64,000 nt of DNA. Source: Epithemia pelagica (Eukaryota > Bacillariophyta > Bacillariophyceae > Surirellales > Surirellaceae). The position numbers and the translations under genes were made by a program. Where the stretch lies: positions 248,001 to 312,000 of the forward strand of contig OX337229.1 in NCBI GenBank assembly GCA_946965045.2. Direction: 5' to 3'. Below the pieces are notes generated by a model. The model was not told where the DNA came from and made no database searches. It was given only the letters and a program-made list of their open reading frames with translations. Shown in pieces: positions 46,205 to 56,632 of the stretch (the first letter of the stretch is position 1; every line of letters begins with the position of its first letter).

Positions 46205-47155
46205 CCGACCACGACTCCTTCGCATGCACCGACATTTCCTCCTACCATGCTTCCCAGTCAAACGCCCAGTACCTCCCCCTCGTGGCAACCCACCACCAGT
46301 CCCAGTACTGTCCCTTCGTACGTACCTTCCTGGCACCCCTCCAACCAACCAAGTGTTGGACCCAGCATGATTCCATCCACTCCATCCACTCACAGTTCTC
46401 GTCCGAACACGACTCCCTCGCACACGCCCACTCGAACACAACCTACAATGGTTCCCAGCCATTCACCATCCACAATTCCCAGCACGGGACCTTCGTTTAC
46501 GTCCCGGTTGGTGGACGACCCAGAACCACCACCCACAAAATCTCCCACCACCGATTCTCCTTCCATGCTGCCCAGTATGGCTCCTTCGTTGCCAATGACT
46601 CCCACAACATCTCCTACAACCACACCAACCCTTTCACCGACCACCTCCTCTCCATCCTCATCCCTTCCCACTCCTGTCGATTCGACCACGACCAACGCGG
46701 CAGCCTCGACACGGACGGTACCGGACGAACCATCCTTTTTGCGTCGAGACAGTACCACCCTGGGAGGAGCGGCCGCCATTGCCGGAGGCGTGATGGTGGC
46801 CGTCCTCCTCATACCTCTTGTGTTGGTACTCTATCGACGACGACAAGAACAACAACGACAAGCAGCTGCCGCCGCCTCCAAAGCACGGGACGCTGCTGCC
46901 TTGCGTCCCGAACAACCCCAACAACATACAATTGAATTTGCCAGCGACGACCCCGACGAGGATGATGGAACCGTCAAGAACATTAGCACCATGGCGTGGG
47001 GGACCATTCCACTGGAGGACACGAATGACGACATGAACAATACGGAACAGCATCCACAAAACGAAGAAAACGAAGGAGAACTCATGGTGGACGATGCAAC
47101 CTGGGCCATGTTTGGCGGTGGTGCCGCGGTACCCGAACCAGAATCACTCCTCTAA
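46205..47155 (+). pseudogene. PSxxPS membrane protein 1, 5' truncated
   Basis: The frame has no usable start before the Pro/Ser-rich stalk and opens from non-ATG sequence at the Crinkler junction. It shows PSxxPS-type repeats ('TPSTSPSWQPTTSPSTVPSY'), a single membrane helix ('AAAIAGGVMVAVLLIPLVLV') followed by a basic stop-transfer ('YRRRQEQQRQ'), and an acidic cytoplasmic tail ending 'AVPEPESLL'. Compared with the related genes at 48437 and 51244 it lacks the signal peptide and folded ectodomain. An inner ATG at 46249 could start a stalk-only product, so some expression is not excluded. Confidence 0.65.
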
Positions 47156-48436
47156 CACAATGCGACGGTAGTTTGCTGGTTGGTTACGGCCGTGAAACAA
47201 ACGACACACCATTTCCACCACAGAATCCTTTCACCAACTTTTTTTCCGTGGATGGATACGGATGCCAACCAACACAAGACAAAAAAAAACAACCAACACG
47301 CAATCCGGGACCATCGACCCTTGGCTATATTATTGATGATTTAGGATGCATTCCTTGACTCGCATAAAGACAAAAGGTCACGGCACGCCAAAGGGAAGGC
47401 ATCTTGTCGTCGTCTCGGACGTGGTCGCTATCTCTATTCTACTGCACTATTTTATAGCTTGTGTGCAGCGAAACAACGTGACCGCATACACAGAGAGACT
47501 CTTTATAGACAGAGCTAAACTAGAAGCACTCTTCACTATATAATAAATCGGGAATGCTTCTTGTACCGATCACAACAACAACATCCACACGGATTTTGGA
47601 ATGACCTTGAAACGTTCCGCATGGTATGATAGTGAGTCGGAACGAGGAGCAATTCATACAAACATGGGCCTGTAACGTTAGTCCATCTGTTTGAGTTCGA
47701 CACTGTTGTTTTGCGTACGAAACCTCTTCTCTGAGAGAACCTTGGCACACTTACCGAAAGCCCTCACCTGTTATACCGCACCAGGAACCAATGGTTGGGA
47801 AAATGTGCTGACAGCTGATTGATGTACGAGTAGGTGGTCGCCTCGTGCGCATTCCGAACAGGAAGCCAACTCCAGGTTTGGGGTTTGGTCCGGCGCCATT
47901 TCCTGTCATTCCCACATCCTTGTATTGCCTTTCGCGCGGCTCGCGCTCGCGGGGGACAGAGCCCCCGCGCCCAACGAAAATCCCACTCCAGTTCCACGAG
48001 GACCAACCAGACACGTGTGTCCCACAAAAAATCCTTTAAGCGAGAAGCCAACCGGGATTTCGAGTTTTGGATCGTATAGTATTCCTTCTATTCCTCGTAA
48101 GCAGGATCGGCGGTGGTTCTCCTGGTTGCTGCTGGACTGTGAAGAAAGAGAGAGAGAGAGAGTTATCTTTTATTGGGCATCTTTCCGATTGTTGGGTTTG
48201 AGAAAGAGCAATCTACGTGTCATCCTTTGGGCACCGGCTCATTTTCACACGTGGTGTCCAACAAACGGCTTGGTGGAAAAAAAGACTTGGCGACGGCGAC
48301 AGTCTGTGATACTTTGAGTTGTCCTCAAGCAATCGTGTCAAGGCACAAATCTGCTTGACGTCGTTGCAGTCCAGAGTGACACACTTGTTGTGGAGAGTGG
48401 CGTCTCTCATTGTTGGAACCTTCCGTACGATTGGCC
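47156..48436. other. Intergenic, with GC hairpin
   Basis: Contains the hairpin CGCGGGGG-ACAGAG-CCCCCGCG at 47948-47969 in a GC-rich patch. On the minus strand near 48420-48300 a fragment 'CVTLDCNDVKQICALTRLLE' has a leucine-rich-repeat feel but no continuation. No complete gene. No signal-peptide exon for the gene at 48437 could be found. Confidence 0.45.
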
Positions 48437-49867
48437 ATGGCGACCGTCCCACCCTTGTACGGGGTTTATATTGACTACATCTCGTTGGAACTGATTCAAT
48501 ACATTGATATTCCCTGCAACGTCAACTATGCTCAAACCGTTCGCAATGAAGCCGAAAATGTCTTGGAAGGCTTTGCCATGTTTGACTGCAATTTGGGTGT
48601 CACAGTCTACAATGTCACATTGAATCGACAAGGCTGTGATCCCCTGGACGACACGACGGTGCACATTTTTGGTGGCACGCTCTTTGTGCAAGAAAAGAAC
48701 AACAAGGAACCGCACTTGGAACCGTGGGAGTTTCACGATTGCATCAATTTGGCCATGAATTCCAACGAGTTGGTTCGCGAAGTGGCCTTTGAGTTTCCCT
48801 TTGTCGTGAATATTACCTATACACCCCTGCAAACACCGTCGGACAGTCCTTCGCAATCCAGAGGACCAAGCGTGGCGCCATCCACATTGCCGACCCTTTC
48901 CAGTGTACCCAGTACTCGTCCCTCCTCCTGGCCTTCGCCGTCTCCCTCGCTCATTCAAAACATTGGTGGTGGCACCGATTCCCCCACCCCGACACCGACC
49001 CTGCATCCAACCTCTCCCGTGCCATTTGAGTTTCCCTTTGTCGTGAATATTACCTATACACCCCTGCAAACACCGTCGGACAGTCCTTCGCAATCCAGAG
49101 GACCAAGCGTGGCGCCATCCACATTGCCGACCCTTTACAGTGTACCCAGTACTCGTCCCTCCTCCGGGCCTTCGCCGTCTCCCTCGCTCATTCAAAACAT
49201 TGGTGGTGGCACCGATTCCCCCACCCCGACACCGACCCTGCGTCCAACCACTGCCATGCCATTCTCCGTGGCACCAACCGTTGCACCGACAGGGGGTATG
49301 CCCACCATCACGAGGTCTCCTTCGCTTTCACCCACACGACTCGACGAACGACCCGATTTTTCGCAAATTGTCGACGATCGAAATCGTGGCAATGACGACG
49401 ACAATGATGGCCTTCCCCGCTATGGCCTGGTCCTGATCGTGTTGGGACTCCTCATATTCCTGTGGATGCTCTGCTGTTTGTGGTGGAACCGTCGAGCGCT
49501 CTTTCTTCGGCACGACGAACGTGACCAAGGAGACATTTTGGATTACGATCAAGAACGTCGTCGTGGTTTGCCGGAACAGGCACCTGCGGAATATGCCTCG
49601 AAAGAATCCACCTCCCAATCGTCCATGCAAATCTTGGACATTGCCACTTCTGATGACGACGACGACGAAGAACACGAGCCCTATTCGTATTACAATGACC
49701 CATCCTATTATGATCCAGATCCACAAGAATATCATCATGAACATCATCATCATCATATGGATGCGCATTCGTTGGTCACGGGTCGCTGGTTTGACGATGT
49801 GTCTCAATTGGAGGACCCATCGATTCCTTCCGTCCCATCCGGACTGTCCTCGGGTGTATCGTCGTGA
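48437..49867 (+). CDS. PSxxPS membrane protein 2
   Basis: 476 residues from the GCCATGG start at 48437. The ectodomain (about 1-125) has paired Cys and the blocks 'NVNYAQTVRNEAENVLEGF' and 'DPLDDTTVHIF' shared with protein 3. Then comes a Pro/Ser stalk that contains an in-frame 79-codon tandem duplication (48791-49027 repeated from 49028). A membrane helix lies at about 328-351 ('YGLVLIVLGLLIFLWMLCCL'), followed by a cytoplasmic tail that is acidic and has a His cluster ('YHHEHHHHHMDAH'). No signal peptide is visible at the chosen start; the true first exon may be missing or upstream. PSxxPS stalks are common on diatom surface or wall-associated proteins (known); an adhesion or sensing role is inference. 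Confidence 0.75.
   Translation: MATVPPLYGVYIDYISLELIQYIDIPCNVNYAQTVRNEAENVLEGFAMFDCNLGVTVYNVTLNRQGCDPLDDTTVHIFGGTLFVQEKNNKEPHLEPWEFHDCINLAMNSNELVREVAFEFPFVVNITYTPLQTPSDSPSQSRGPSVAPSTLPTLSSVPSTRPSSWPSPSPSLIQNIGGGTDSPTPTPTLHPTSPVPFEFPFVVNITYTPLQTPSDSPSQSRGPSVAPSTLPTLYSVPSTRPSSGPSPSPSLIQNIGGGTDSPTPTPTLRPTTAMPFSVAPTVAPTGGMPTITRSPSLSPTRLDERPDFSQIVDDRNRGNDDDNDGLPRYGLVLIVLGLLIFLWMLCCLWWNRRALFLRHDERDQGDILDYDQERRRGLPEQAPAEYASKESTSQSSMQILDIATSDDDDDEEHEPYSYYNDPSYYDPDPQEYHHEHHHHHMDAHSLVTGRWFDDVSQLEDPSIPSVPSGLSSGVSS
48791..49250 (+). repeat. 237-bp in-frame tandem duplication
   Basis: The unit starting GAGTTTCCCTTTGTCGTGAA at 48791 is repeated at 49028 with only a few substitutions over about 220 bp. It codes for the end of the ectodomain ('FEFPFVVNITYTPLQTP') plus part of the stalk. 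Confidence 0.95.
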
Positions 49868-51243
49868 TAATTATTGTTATATGTCCAAGTATTCAAAACA
49901 CGACAAGAAGGCATTGTGCCTCAGCCTTTGGTTTATGAAACCCATCAACAGAACGAATGGAATGGATTATACCTTGGCGTCGTCTCTCCTGGAACATTCC
50001 TTGTTCCGTAACAACAACAAGAGCAAGGATGAATCCGACCATGAAATCGATGTGGAGAAGACAAACTGGACGGGAAGAAGAGAATCATCACTCAAAGCAG
50101 TAGGTATTTCTTTGGAGACGATACCAGAATAAAAGTCATCCGGTCCATTGTGTCCGCTGCATGCATAGTTGACTTGTGTGTGTCGTCTGCCATTCGACAA
50201 ACGCCACTGTTCACGTGTCAAGCATGTCCATAATGACTGGATCACAAAACACTGGAGACTTGTCACACGTTATGATCCTCCGAGAGGATGAGAGTGTTTT
50301 GGAGGCCCGTCCTTGGCATCTTGGGGTACCTCACGGCACGTGTCAAACCTAACGGTGTGGTACCTATTATCAATGGAAAAGTCCTATGGAGACTGCGACT
50401 CTGGATAGTACAACTGGCCGCGTTTGCCGAACTGTAAAGAAATACCAAACTGCAACAAAACGCTGCTTCCACTTTCTAGTTCTATATTATCTAGTTTCGT
50501 ATGCACGTAGTAGGTTCGGTCCAAATGAACACTTCTTCTTGGCAGTTTCTAGAAATTTGCGCGTTCCAAATCACGACGACAAAGATGACGGTAGGATCTG
50601 GGGAACCCGCAGCATTCTCTTGGACGCCATACTAAAAATATGGGGACCATCATCATCTGATGGCCAAAGATTCTCTCGTCCGTCGTCGATCCTCGACGGG
50701 CGTGTGGGCGTGGGAGCATTGCGAAAGTTCCGTACGATCGCGCGCGGGACCCGTGTCCCAACAACAGACACATTATACTAGCAAGTACTACATGCGACGG
50801 GACCACGACTTGCGAGGAGGAAGTGTCTTTGCATTTAACACTACCACGAGTGGCCATAAATCGGGGCACGCGCAGCCGAAAAAATGAGTGGCGCCGCGCG
50901 CCGCACCAAAATCGAGTGGGCAAGTCCCACAAAGCAACCCCAAGTTTTCCAAATCACACACGACTATTTGCAGGACGAGCAGACCACAACGAATTGCAGT
51001 CTCCACCATCCTCTCTCTGGACGGGTCAACAACCACAACAACAACGAGAAGAGGAAGGACACGACACCGAGCCAATCGACAGTTCTACAAACTCGAGCAT
51101 CCTCTCTCGATCTCTCTCTCTTGCTCTGTTACTTGTTACATACAACGCAGTACCTACCTCTACTTGACTGAAACGAGCAATGAATGTATGATAGAATAAA
51201 CATCTCATCCCAAACAAAACAACCAAAACATTCCACACATAAA
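49868..51243. other. Intergenic
   Basis: No supported gene. A 95-codon plus-strand ORF at 50884 ('MSGAARRTKIEWASPTKQPQ') is the best candidate but has no family match. The stretch before 51244 (CATTCCACACATAAA) looks like a 5' UTR. Confidence 0.5.
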
Positions 51244-54024
51244 ATGTCCATCTTTAGCAATCCACAGTCCTGCCAACAAAGACGAAGAAGACTCCAGCAG
51301 CGATCCCTGCCGCACCTCCTTCAGAAGGACGAGGCCATCACTACGGAGGTGCGATCCAGGACGTGCCACACAGTACGAACCACTCCCACCACTGGTCGTT
51401 ACCATGCGACGAGGAGGATCGTTTGGCAGCGGCTCCTGCTGTTATTAGTGGTGGGCCTCTCCGTGTCTCCCAGTTGGGCCCATTCCAGAACCGTCACCTC
51501 CTCCTCTTCCGCACAGCGGCAAGAACAAGACGAACAACACCTGGAAGGAGAACCAGGCACCCCCTTCTTGTCCAACAACGTACTTGTACACCGTGCAACG
51601 AACGAAGTGCAAAGCACGACGACCACCTTGCCCAGTGTCTGGATTGACGTGGTGCAAGGCATTGATTTGCAGTGCGTTCCCAATTATGCCCGCACCATTG
51701 GCAATGCCGCCGAGCCGGTGATTCAAAAGTATTTTACCAACCCCAATTACTGTGCGTCCTCCATTGCGGGATGGGACACGACAAGTGTCAGTATTGCAAG
51801 TGTCACGACCGCCTCCGCCGCCACGTGTGTCGATGCTCCTTTGACCGACAATACCGTGCGCATTCAATATCAAGTCTCCACCCTTTCGTATACGACAACC
51901 ACCAGCAGCTCGACTTTGACTGAAGTATTCTCCTCGGTTCAGATGCAAGAGTGTTTGCGACAAGCGTGGGAATCGACCGACTTGTTGACCCAAATTAAAC
52001 AATCCTACTTGTGGATTACCCAATTTCAAGTGGTACAATTTGTCGACGTTCCCACCGCCGCGCCGTCCACCTCGCCATCCATGGTACCGACTCGGTCCTT
52101 GGCGCCATCGGTACCACCCACCCTGTCGGGGCAGCCTTCGAGCACTCCCACCACCACGACGGTTCCCAGTTCCAGACCGTCCATGAGTCCTTCGTTGCGA
52201 CCTTCCTCGGGGCCGACACTGGCTCCCGTGGATCGCAGTACAGTGATTGAATCGTCCACACGGTCCACTCCCAGTACAGCGGTTGGTGCAACGGGTGATT
52301 CGTCTTCCAATTCCGGTATGCTGGCCTGGATGGCCATTGTGGGAGGAACACTCGTGGTCGTGGGTCTGGTCGTGATTGTCTTTGTGGCACGACAACGACG
52401 ACAAAACCAAACCTTGGACGACCACCCAAACGATACCACCAAACGCCAAAAAAAGAATTCTCCCCAATGGTGGTTGGCCTTGGACGAAACCGGAGTGGAG
52501 CACGACTTGGATCCAGACTTGGTCGACGATGCCGCACTACGGCGACGAGGGTTGCGATGCGGTCCCAACCATGGTAAGAAACAACGCAATAAGGGTCCGA
52601 CCATTATTCAAGACGTTGATCGAGACTCGGACGACGACGATGGGTTTGATGTCAAGGATAGTACCACGACTCCTCCTCACACTCGAAACCACCCAGTCAT
52701 GAAACGACGCCACCACAAGAATGCCTATGCCGATTTGGAACATCTAACGGAGGAGGATGACGACGACGAAGAAGGACGCCGGACGCCCTTGGGCATCTTG
52801 CCACCTTCCTGTTTGTCCTCGTCGTCGTCGTCTCCGTTTGCCGTGGACAAGAAGAAAACGACAAAACAAGCATCCTCCCCATCGCCACCGCCACCAGCCA
52901 CCACATCTCCAACCACCACCACCATGAGTGCCTGGGCAGCCTCGACGGGAATTTTGGATCAAACGGGGGAAACCGCACCCGGATTTGATGAAGATGATGA
53001 GGATGACAGTACAAATGACAGTCATGAGGACGAGGATACAAATAATTCCAAGAATGACAATGTCGTGGTGATTCTACCCGTCTCCAAGTCCTATCATTCC
53101 TCTCAGGAAGGGGGAGGAGGAGGAGGAGGAGAATCCTCCACCATTGTCTTTACCACAACGACTTCCAATGCCTCCCGAGACAAGGACGACGACAATGATG
53201 ATGACGATGATGATGACGATGATTCGGATATCCTGGACACTACAGCTTCTCGACACAGCAATCCCTATTATAACACCAATAGAAGTCATGGCCCTACTAC
53301 CAACGAAAACAGCCACAACAAGGAGAGCAATCCTCATACCAGTTTCTTGTCCAATTTTCTCTTTTGGAATCCTCCTCCACCCCCTCCACCGCCTCCGACG
53401 CTCTTGACGGGCATGGAAATTCAAATACAACCACCGCCAATGGATCATGATCCGCAAGGAATGGGCGTGGAAGCACGACCGGCCGTCATTTCCCCACTCT
53501 TGGTACCCGAAATTCCCTCGCTCTTGCCTTCCACCATTGCCGAAGAAGACGAAAAGGAGGAAGAGGATGAGGACGAAGAAGTGGCGTCCTCGGCCAATCC
53601 GAGTCGAACTGCAACAACAGGGACACCCACCACGGGAGGAGGGAGTCGGACCAATCCGCGTCGTGTGCGCCAGGAGTTGCCGCACACGACGACGACGACA
53701 ACGAGCACTACTCCTAGTACTTCCACACACACACCATTTCGTAGGTCCACAACCGTGGATGCCATTTTGGCCGACTTGGAGGAAGAACAAAGTTCGAGTA
53801 CGACATCCAGTCGTCGCCGTGGTTGTGTCCCTACACACGACAAATCACACCAGCACCATTCTGCGAATTCTACAACTACAACTACGACCAGCCGAATGCG
53901 CAACTCGAGTACCACCCAACAACGGCCACCAGCGACACGGAATGAAGAATCCTCGACTCTTTCCGTCCAGGCAGCCATTTCCAAATTCAACAACTTTGCC
54001 TTTCCAACGTCATCCTCCTCGTGA
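51244..54024 (+). CDS. PSxxPS membrane protein 3 with long acidic tail
   Basis: 926 residues from the ATG at 51244; an in-frame ATG at 51184 would add 20 residues. A basic N-terminus leads to a signal segment ('QRLLLLLVVGLSVSPSWAHS'). The ectodomain, to about residue 275, contains 'CVPNYARTIGNAAEPVIQKY', 'DAPLTDNTVRI' and 'MQECLRQAWESTDLLTQI', matching protein 2 block by block. The PSxxPS stalk is short ('APSTSPSMVPTRSLAPSVPP'), then a membrane helix at about 358-381 ('AWMAIVGGTLVVVGLVVIVF') with an Arg-rich stop-transfer. The cytoplasmic tail of over 540 residues is disordered: Asp/Glu runs, Ser/Thr runs and nine consecutive Pro. The protein therefore looks like a type I surface receptor or wall anchor; ligand and function unknown. 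Confidence 0.82.
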   Translation: MSIFSNPQSCQQRRRRLQQRSLPHLLQKDEAITTEVRSRTCHTVRTTPTTGRYHATRRIVWQRLLLLLVVGLSVSPSWAHSRTVTSSSSAQRQEQDEQHLEGEPGTPFLSNNVLVHRATNEVQSTTTTLPSVWIDVVQGIDLQCVPNYARTIGNAAEPVIQKYFTNPNYCASSIAGWDTTSVSIASVTTASAATCVDAPLTDNTVRIQYQVSTLSYTTTTSSSTLTEVFSSVQMQECLRQAWESTDLLTQIKQSYLWITQFQVVQFVDVPTAAPSTSPSMVPTRSLAPSVPPTLSGQPSSTPTTTTVPSSRPSMSPSLRPSSGPTLAPVDRSTVIESSTRSTPSTAVGATGDSSSNSGMLAWMAIVGGTLVVVGLVVIVFVARQRRQNQTLDDHPNDTTKRQKKNSPQWWLALDETGVEHDLDPDLVDDAALRRRGLRCGPNHGKKQRNKGPTIIQDVDRDSDDDDGFDVKDSTTTPPHTRNHPVMKRRHHKNAYADLEHLTEEDDDDEEGRRTPLGILPPSCLSSSSSSPFAVDKKKTTKQASSPSPPPPATTSPTTTTMSAWAASTGILDQTGETAPGFDEDDEDDSTNDSHEDEDTNNSKNDNVVVILPVSKSYHSSQEGGGGGGGESSTIVFTTTTSNASRDKDDDNDDDDDDDDDSDILDTTASRHSNPYYNTNRSHGPTTNENSHNKESNPHTSFLSNFLFWNPPPPPPPPPTLLTGMEIQIQPPPMDHDPQGMGVEARPAVISPLLVPEIPSLLPSTIAEEDEKEEEDEDEEVASSANPSRTATTGTPTTGGGSRTNPRRVRQELPHTTTTTTSTTPSTSTHTPFRRSTTVDAILADLEEEQSSSTTSSRRRGCVPTHDKSHQHHSANSTTTTTTSRMRNSSTTQQRPPATRNEESSTLSVQAAISKFNNFAFPTSSSS

Positions 54025-55668
54025 TTGGAATGAATGAATGGGATCGCAAGAATTAACAAATGTTTCAAACTTTACTAACTGTACACTTTGTGGATTTCCC
54101 CTTGTTGATAACGTGGTAGCATCTGTGATTGTTGTTTGTGGGTCTCAGTTTTTTGTCCAGGATACCACAATATCCCGTAGTGCTCTGGTTTCCTGAGAAA
54201 CTCTGGACCGTCCCTCTCTGTATTAGGTTTCTAGAGTAGCATTACTGTAGCGTTATTACGATAGTATGCCAAAACCTCTCATCATCCATCCAATAGAGAA
54301 CGACAGACCAACGCATCTCCAAACTACGATGCCCTCCATTCAATGTCTACTACAATAGGCATCATGGTCTGTAATGTCTCTTAGTAGTGGTGGGAGAGTC
54401 CGACAACAGCAATCGGTTCGACGAGGAGCCGTGCCTCGTTCTGTGTGTGTGCCACGAACATGAAGAATGTGTGGATCCATCCATTGTTTTTCTATTAGTT
54501 TCGTTCCTCTGCCATGCAGAACGTTTCTCGTCCCCAAAGCCTTGTTTCTTCTTCTCCATTCGCTTGCAATGGATGGACGCGGTGGCGGAACCAAACCCGT
54601 CGATTTGGTTCCCACAACAACACGACACCAATACGACCGGCAACGGAGAAAGATGCGCGCGCAAAGGAGAGAAGAGGGACAGCGGACCGAATGAATGGAT
54701 GACAAGAGTCGGCCCCCGATTGATCGTGAAGAAGAGTGTTTCCTCTCTCTACTACGGCAATATAGAATATAGACTCTAGTAGATATGTAGTTAGTGCACA
54801 GAGTAAGAAAGAGAGCGCGGCATGGGTTCCGCAACAGACCTCTGTTGTTGGGAGAGAGTGTTTCGATTCCATCTGGAATCTCTGGTATCCAATGACACCA
54901 TCCACAAACGGATGAGAAGGAATGACCACGATCCATCTGTATCGCTCGCCACTCATATTGTTAGGTCAATTGTATCTTTCGTTGGAGCCATCTTGTGACT
55001 TTGGAGGTGGTGGAAGCTTGAAGTTGGATGATCACCCACTCTATCTACGAGTAGATGCCGCATGAAGGAACCATTCAGCGAGTTGAGGAGAGGAAAGAAA
55101 ACCAGAAAACAATCTTGAGTGGGCGTGATAATCACCGGATTGATCCATCTGCTTTTTTGGATGTGGTGGTACATCCTTTTTTGCATCACCAAAGGTTTCC
55201 TTGTTTCTCTCTCTCTCCCCATGATGCACCCAGCAAGAGATCTTGTGGCGTGTGAGCAAATGGCAAAATGTGAGCGAGAAAGAAAAACAATGCCCTCCAT
55301 TCTGGGTGTCTGTGTCTCATTCTCACATCCCGTTTGGGAATGGGGGACATCTGTCTTCGTGCGTGTGTCTTCTTGGAGTGGTCTTGTCATTGTTGTCGTG
55401 GGGGAGTCTAACGGGACACGTGCGCCGCTGGTACAAATCCGAACCATTGTGGTTTCTTTCTTTCTTTGTTGACTGGATTCCTTCCGGTGTTCCGGACAAT
55501 TGATTAGGTACTCCCGATTAACCACACCCAGTTTTTTGGCACCAGTGGTCTGCCTGTCACCTCTTTCATGGTCCGTCCTTAATCGGGAGTTAGGTGTACA
55601 ATACGACGACGACACGAACACGAAACACTTTCGGTACTCTGCCGATAAGTCTGGAAAACATCCAACGC
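54025..55668. other. Intergenic
   Basis: Nothing supported on either strand; the 310-codon minus-strand ORF (55885-54953) crosses the transposon end and has no recognisable domain, so it is treated as chance. Confidence 0.5.
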
Positions 55669-55676
55669 ATGGTTCG

Positions 55677-56624
55677 TAGAGGTGGCTCCAGCGGTAAGCG
55701 GACGCGCAGATCCAGCGCTGGTGCTCCAGCGCTGGAGAAACTCCAGCAGAGATTTTCTGTTGCGAGAAAAGAGCGCTACATTGGTCGCCGTTCGCTGTGA
55801 CTGTTGCCGGTTGCATGTCATTCATTTGCTCCGCTCTGGTCATTGCTGACCCTGTGTCATTCATTTGCTCCACACTGCCTTCCACAATGTCTGATTACAA
55901 TGATGATGATGACTCATCAAAGGTGGAAGAGCTTGATATGGATGGCACTTCGAAGGCCACGCAGAAAAAGAAGGTTCTCTCGGATGGATACAACAGGCCA
56001 CCCATCATTGTATCATACGGAGGAGAGGATATTGATGTAACCCAAAAGTATAAAAAGCTGAGACTGAAATTGAAGTTAGTGACACACTAGGAAATATCCT
56101 GGAAAATGAAGACAGTGACGGAGAAGAAATGACGAGCTATGCGGGTCATGTTCCATTTCAAACCATCTGCCATCTTGAAATGGATAGGTTTCGTAGATCC
56201 AAGGGACTCAAGTTGTCATATAAAGTCAATGATACAACAAGATTCACGGATCCTTTGGCGTCATGGTGGAAGATGAAAGTAAGTGAATTTCCCAACATTT
56301 GGCGCCTAGCAAGAAAATTTGCGTTGCCTGCGACTGCTGCCTCTTCTGAACGGGCATTCAGTATTGCAGGACTGATCATACCTGCGAAACAAGCATCACT
56401 GGACCCTTCCACCGTTACAGATTTACATTTTTTACGTGAGAATTGGGAACATGTGTTCTCACCATAAGATAGATACACTAGGAGTAGCTTCTAGCTAAGC
56501 ATTTTCATTCTGGTAGCATGGGTAGTCTATTCTCCAGCTGGAGGCGCTCACCTAGCTCCAGCAGAGACGTCTCCAGCGCTTACCTAGCTCCAGCAGAGAT
56601 GAGCTGTTGCTGGAGCCACCTCTA
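55677..56624 (+). mobile_element. hAT-type DNA transposon, short deletion derivative
   Basis: 948 bp. Perfect 16-bp terminal inverted repeats: TAGAGGTGGCTCCAGC at 55677-55692 and its reverse complement at 56609-56624. The 8-bp target-site duplication ATGGTTCG is at 55669-55676 and 56625-56632, the length typical of hAT elements. Both ends are filled with subterminal CTCCAGC / CCAGCGCTGG / CTCCAGCAGAGA copies, as in hAT transposase-binding regions. Inside are only the two ends of a transposase gene. The intact repeats and target duplication suggest a fairly recent insertion that could only be moved by an enzyme supplied elsewhere. Confidence 0.95.
55888..56467 (+). pseudogene. hAT transposase remnant (N-terminal piece plus C-terminal dimerisation domain)
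   Basis: A short acidic and basic N-terminal piece from the ATG at 55888 ('MSDYNDDDDSSKVEELDMDG') runs to a stop at 56090. One frame over, from about 56070, 'ENEDSDGEEMTSYAGHVPF' leads into the hAT C-terminal dimerisation domain: 'DPLASWWKMKVSEFPNIWRL', 'ALPATAASSERAFSIAG' and 'LDPSTVTDLHFLRENW'. The central catalytic region and zinc finger of a normal 600-700-residue transposase are missing, and a frameshift lies between the pieces. Confidence 0.9.
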
Positions 56625-56632
56625 ATGGTTCG

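Noticed and set aside
50884-51171. 95-codon plus-strand ORF
   Set aside because: Plausible start but no conserved features; mentioned only in the gap note.
54953-55885. 310-codon minus-strand ORF
   Set aside because: It crosses the end of the hAT element, has no domain and a random-looking composition.
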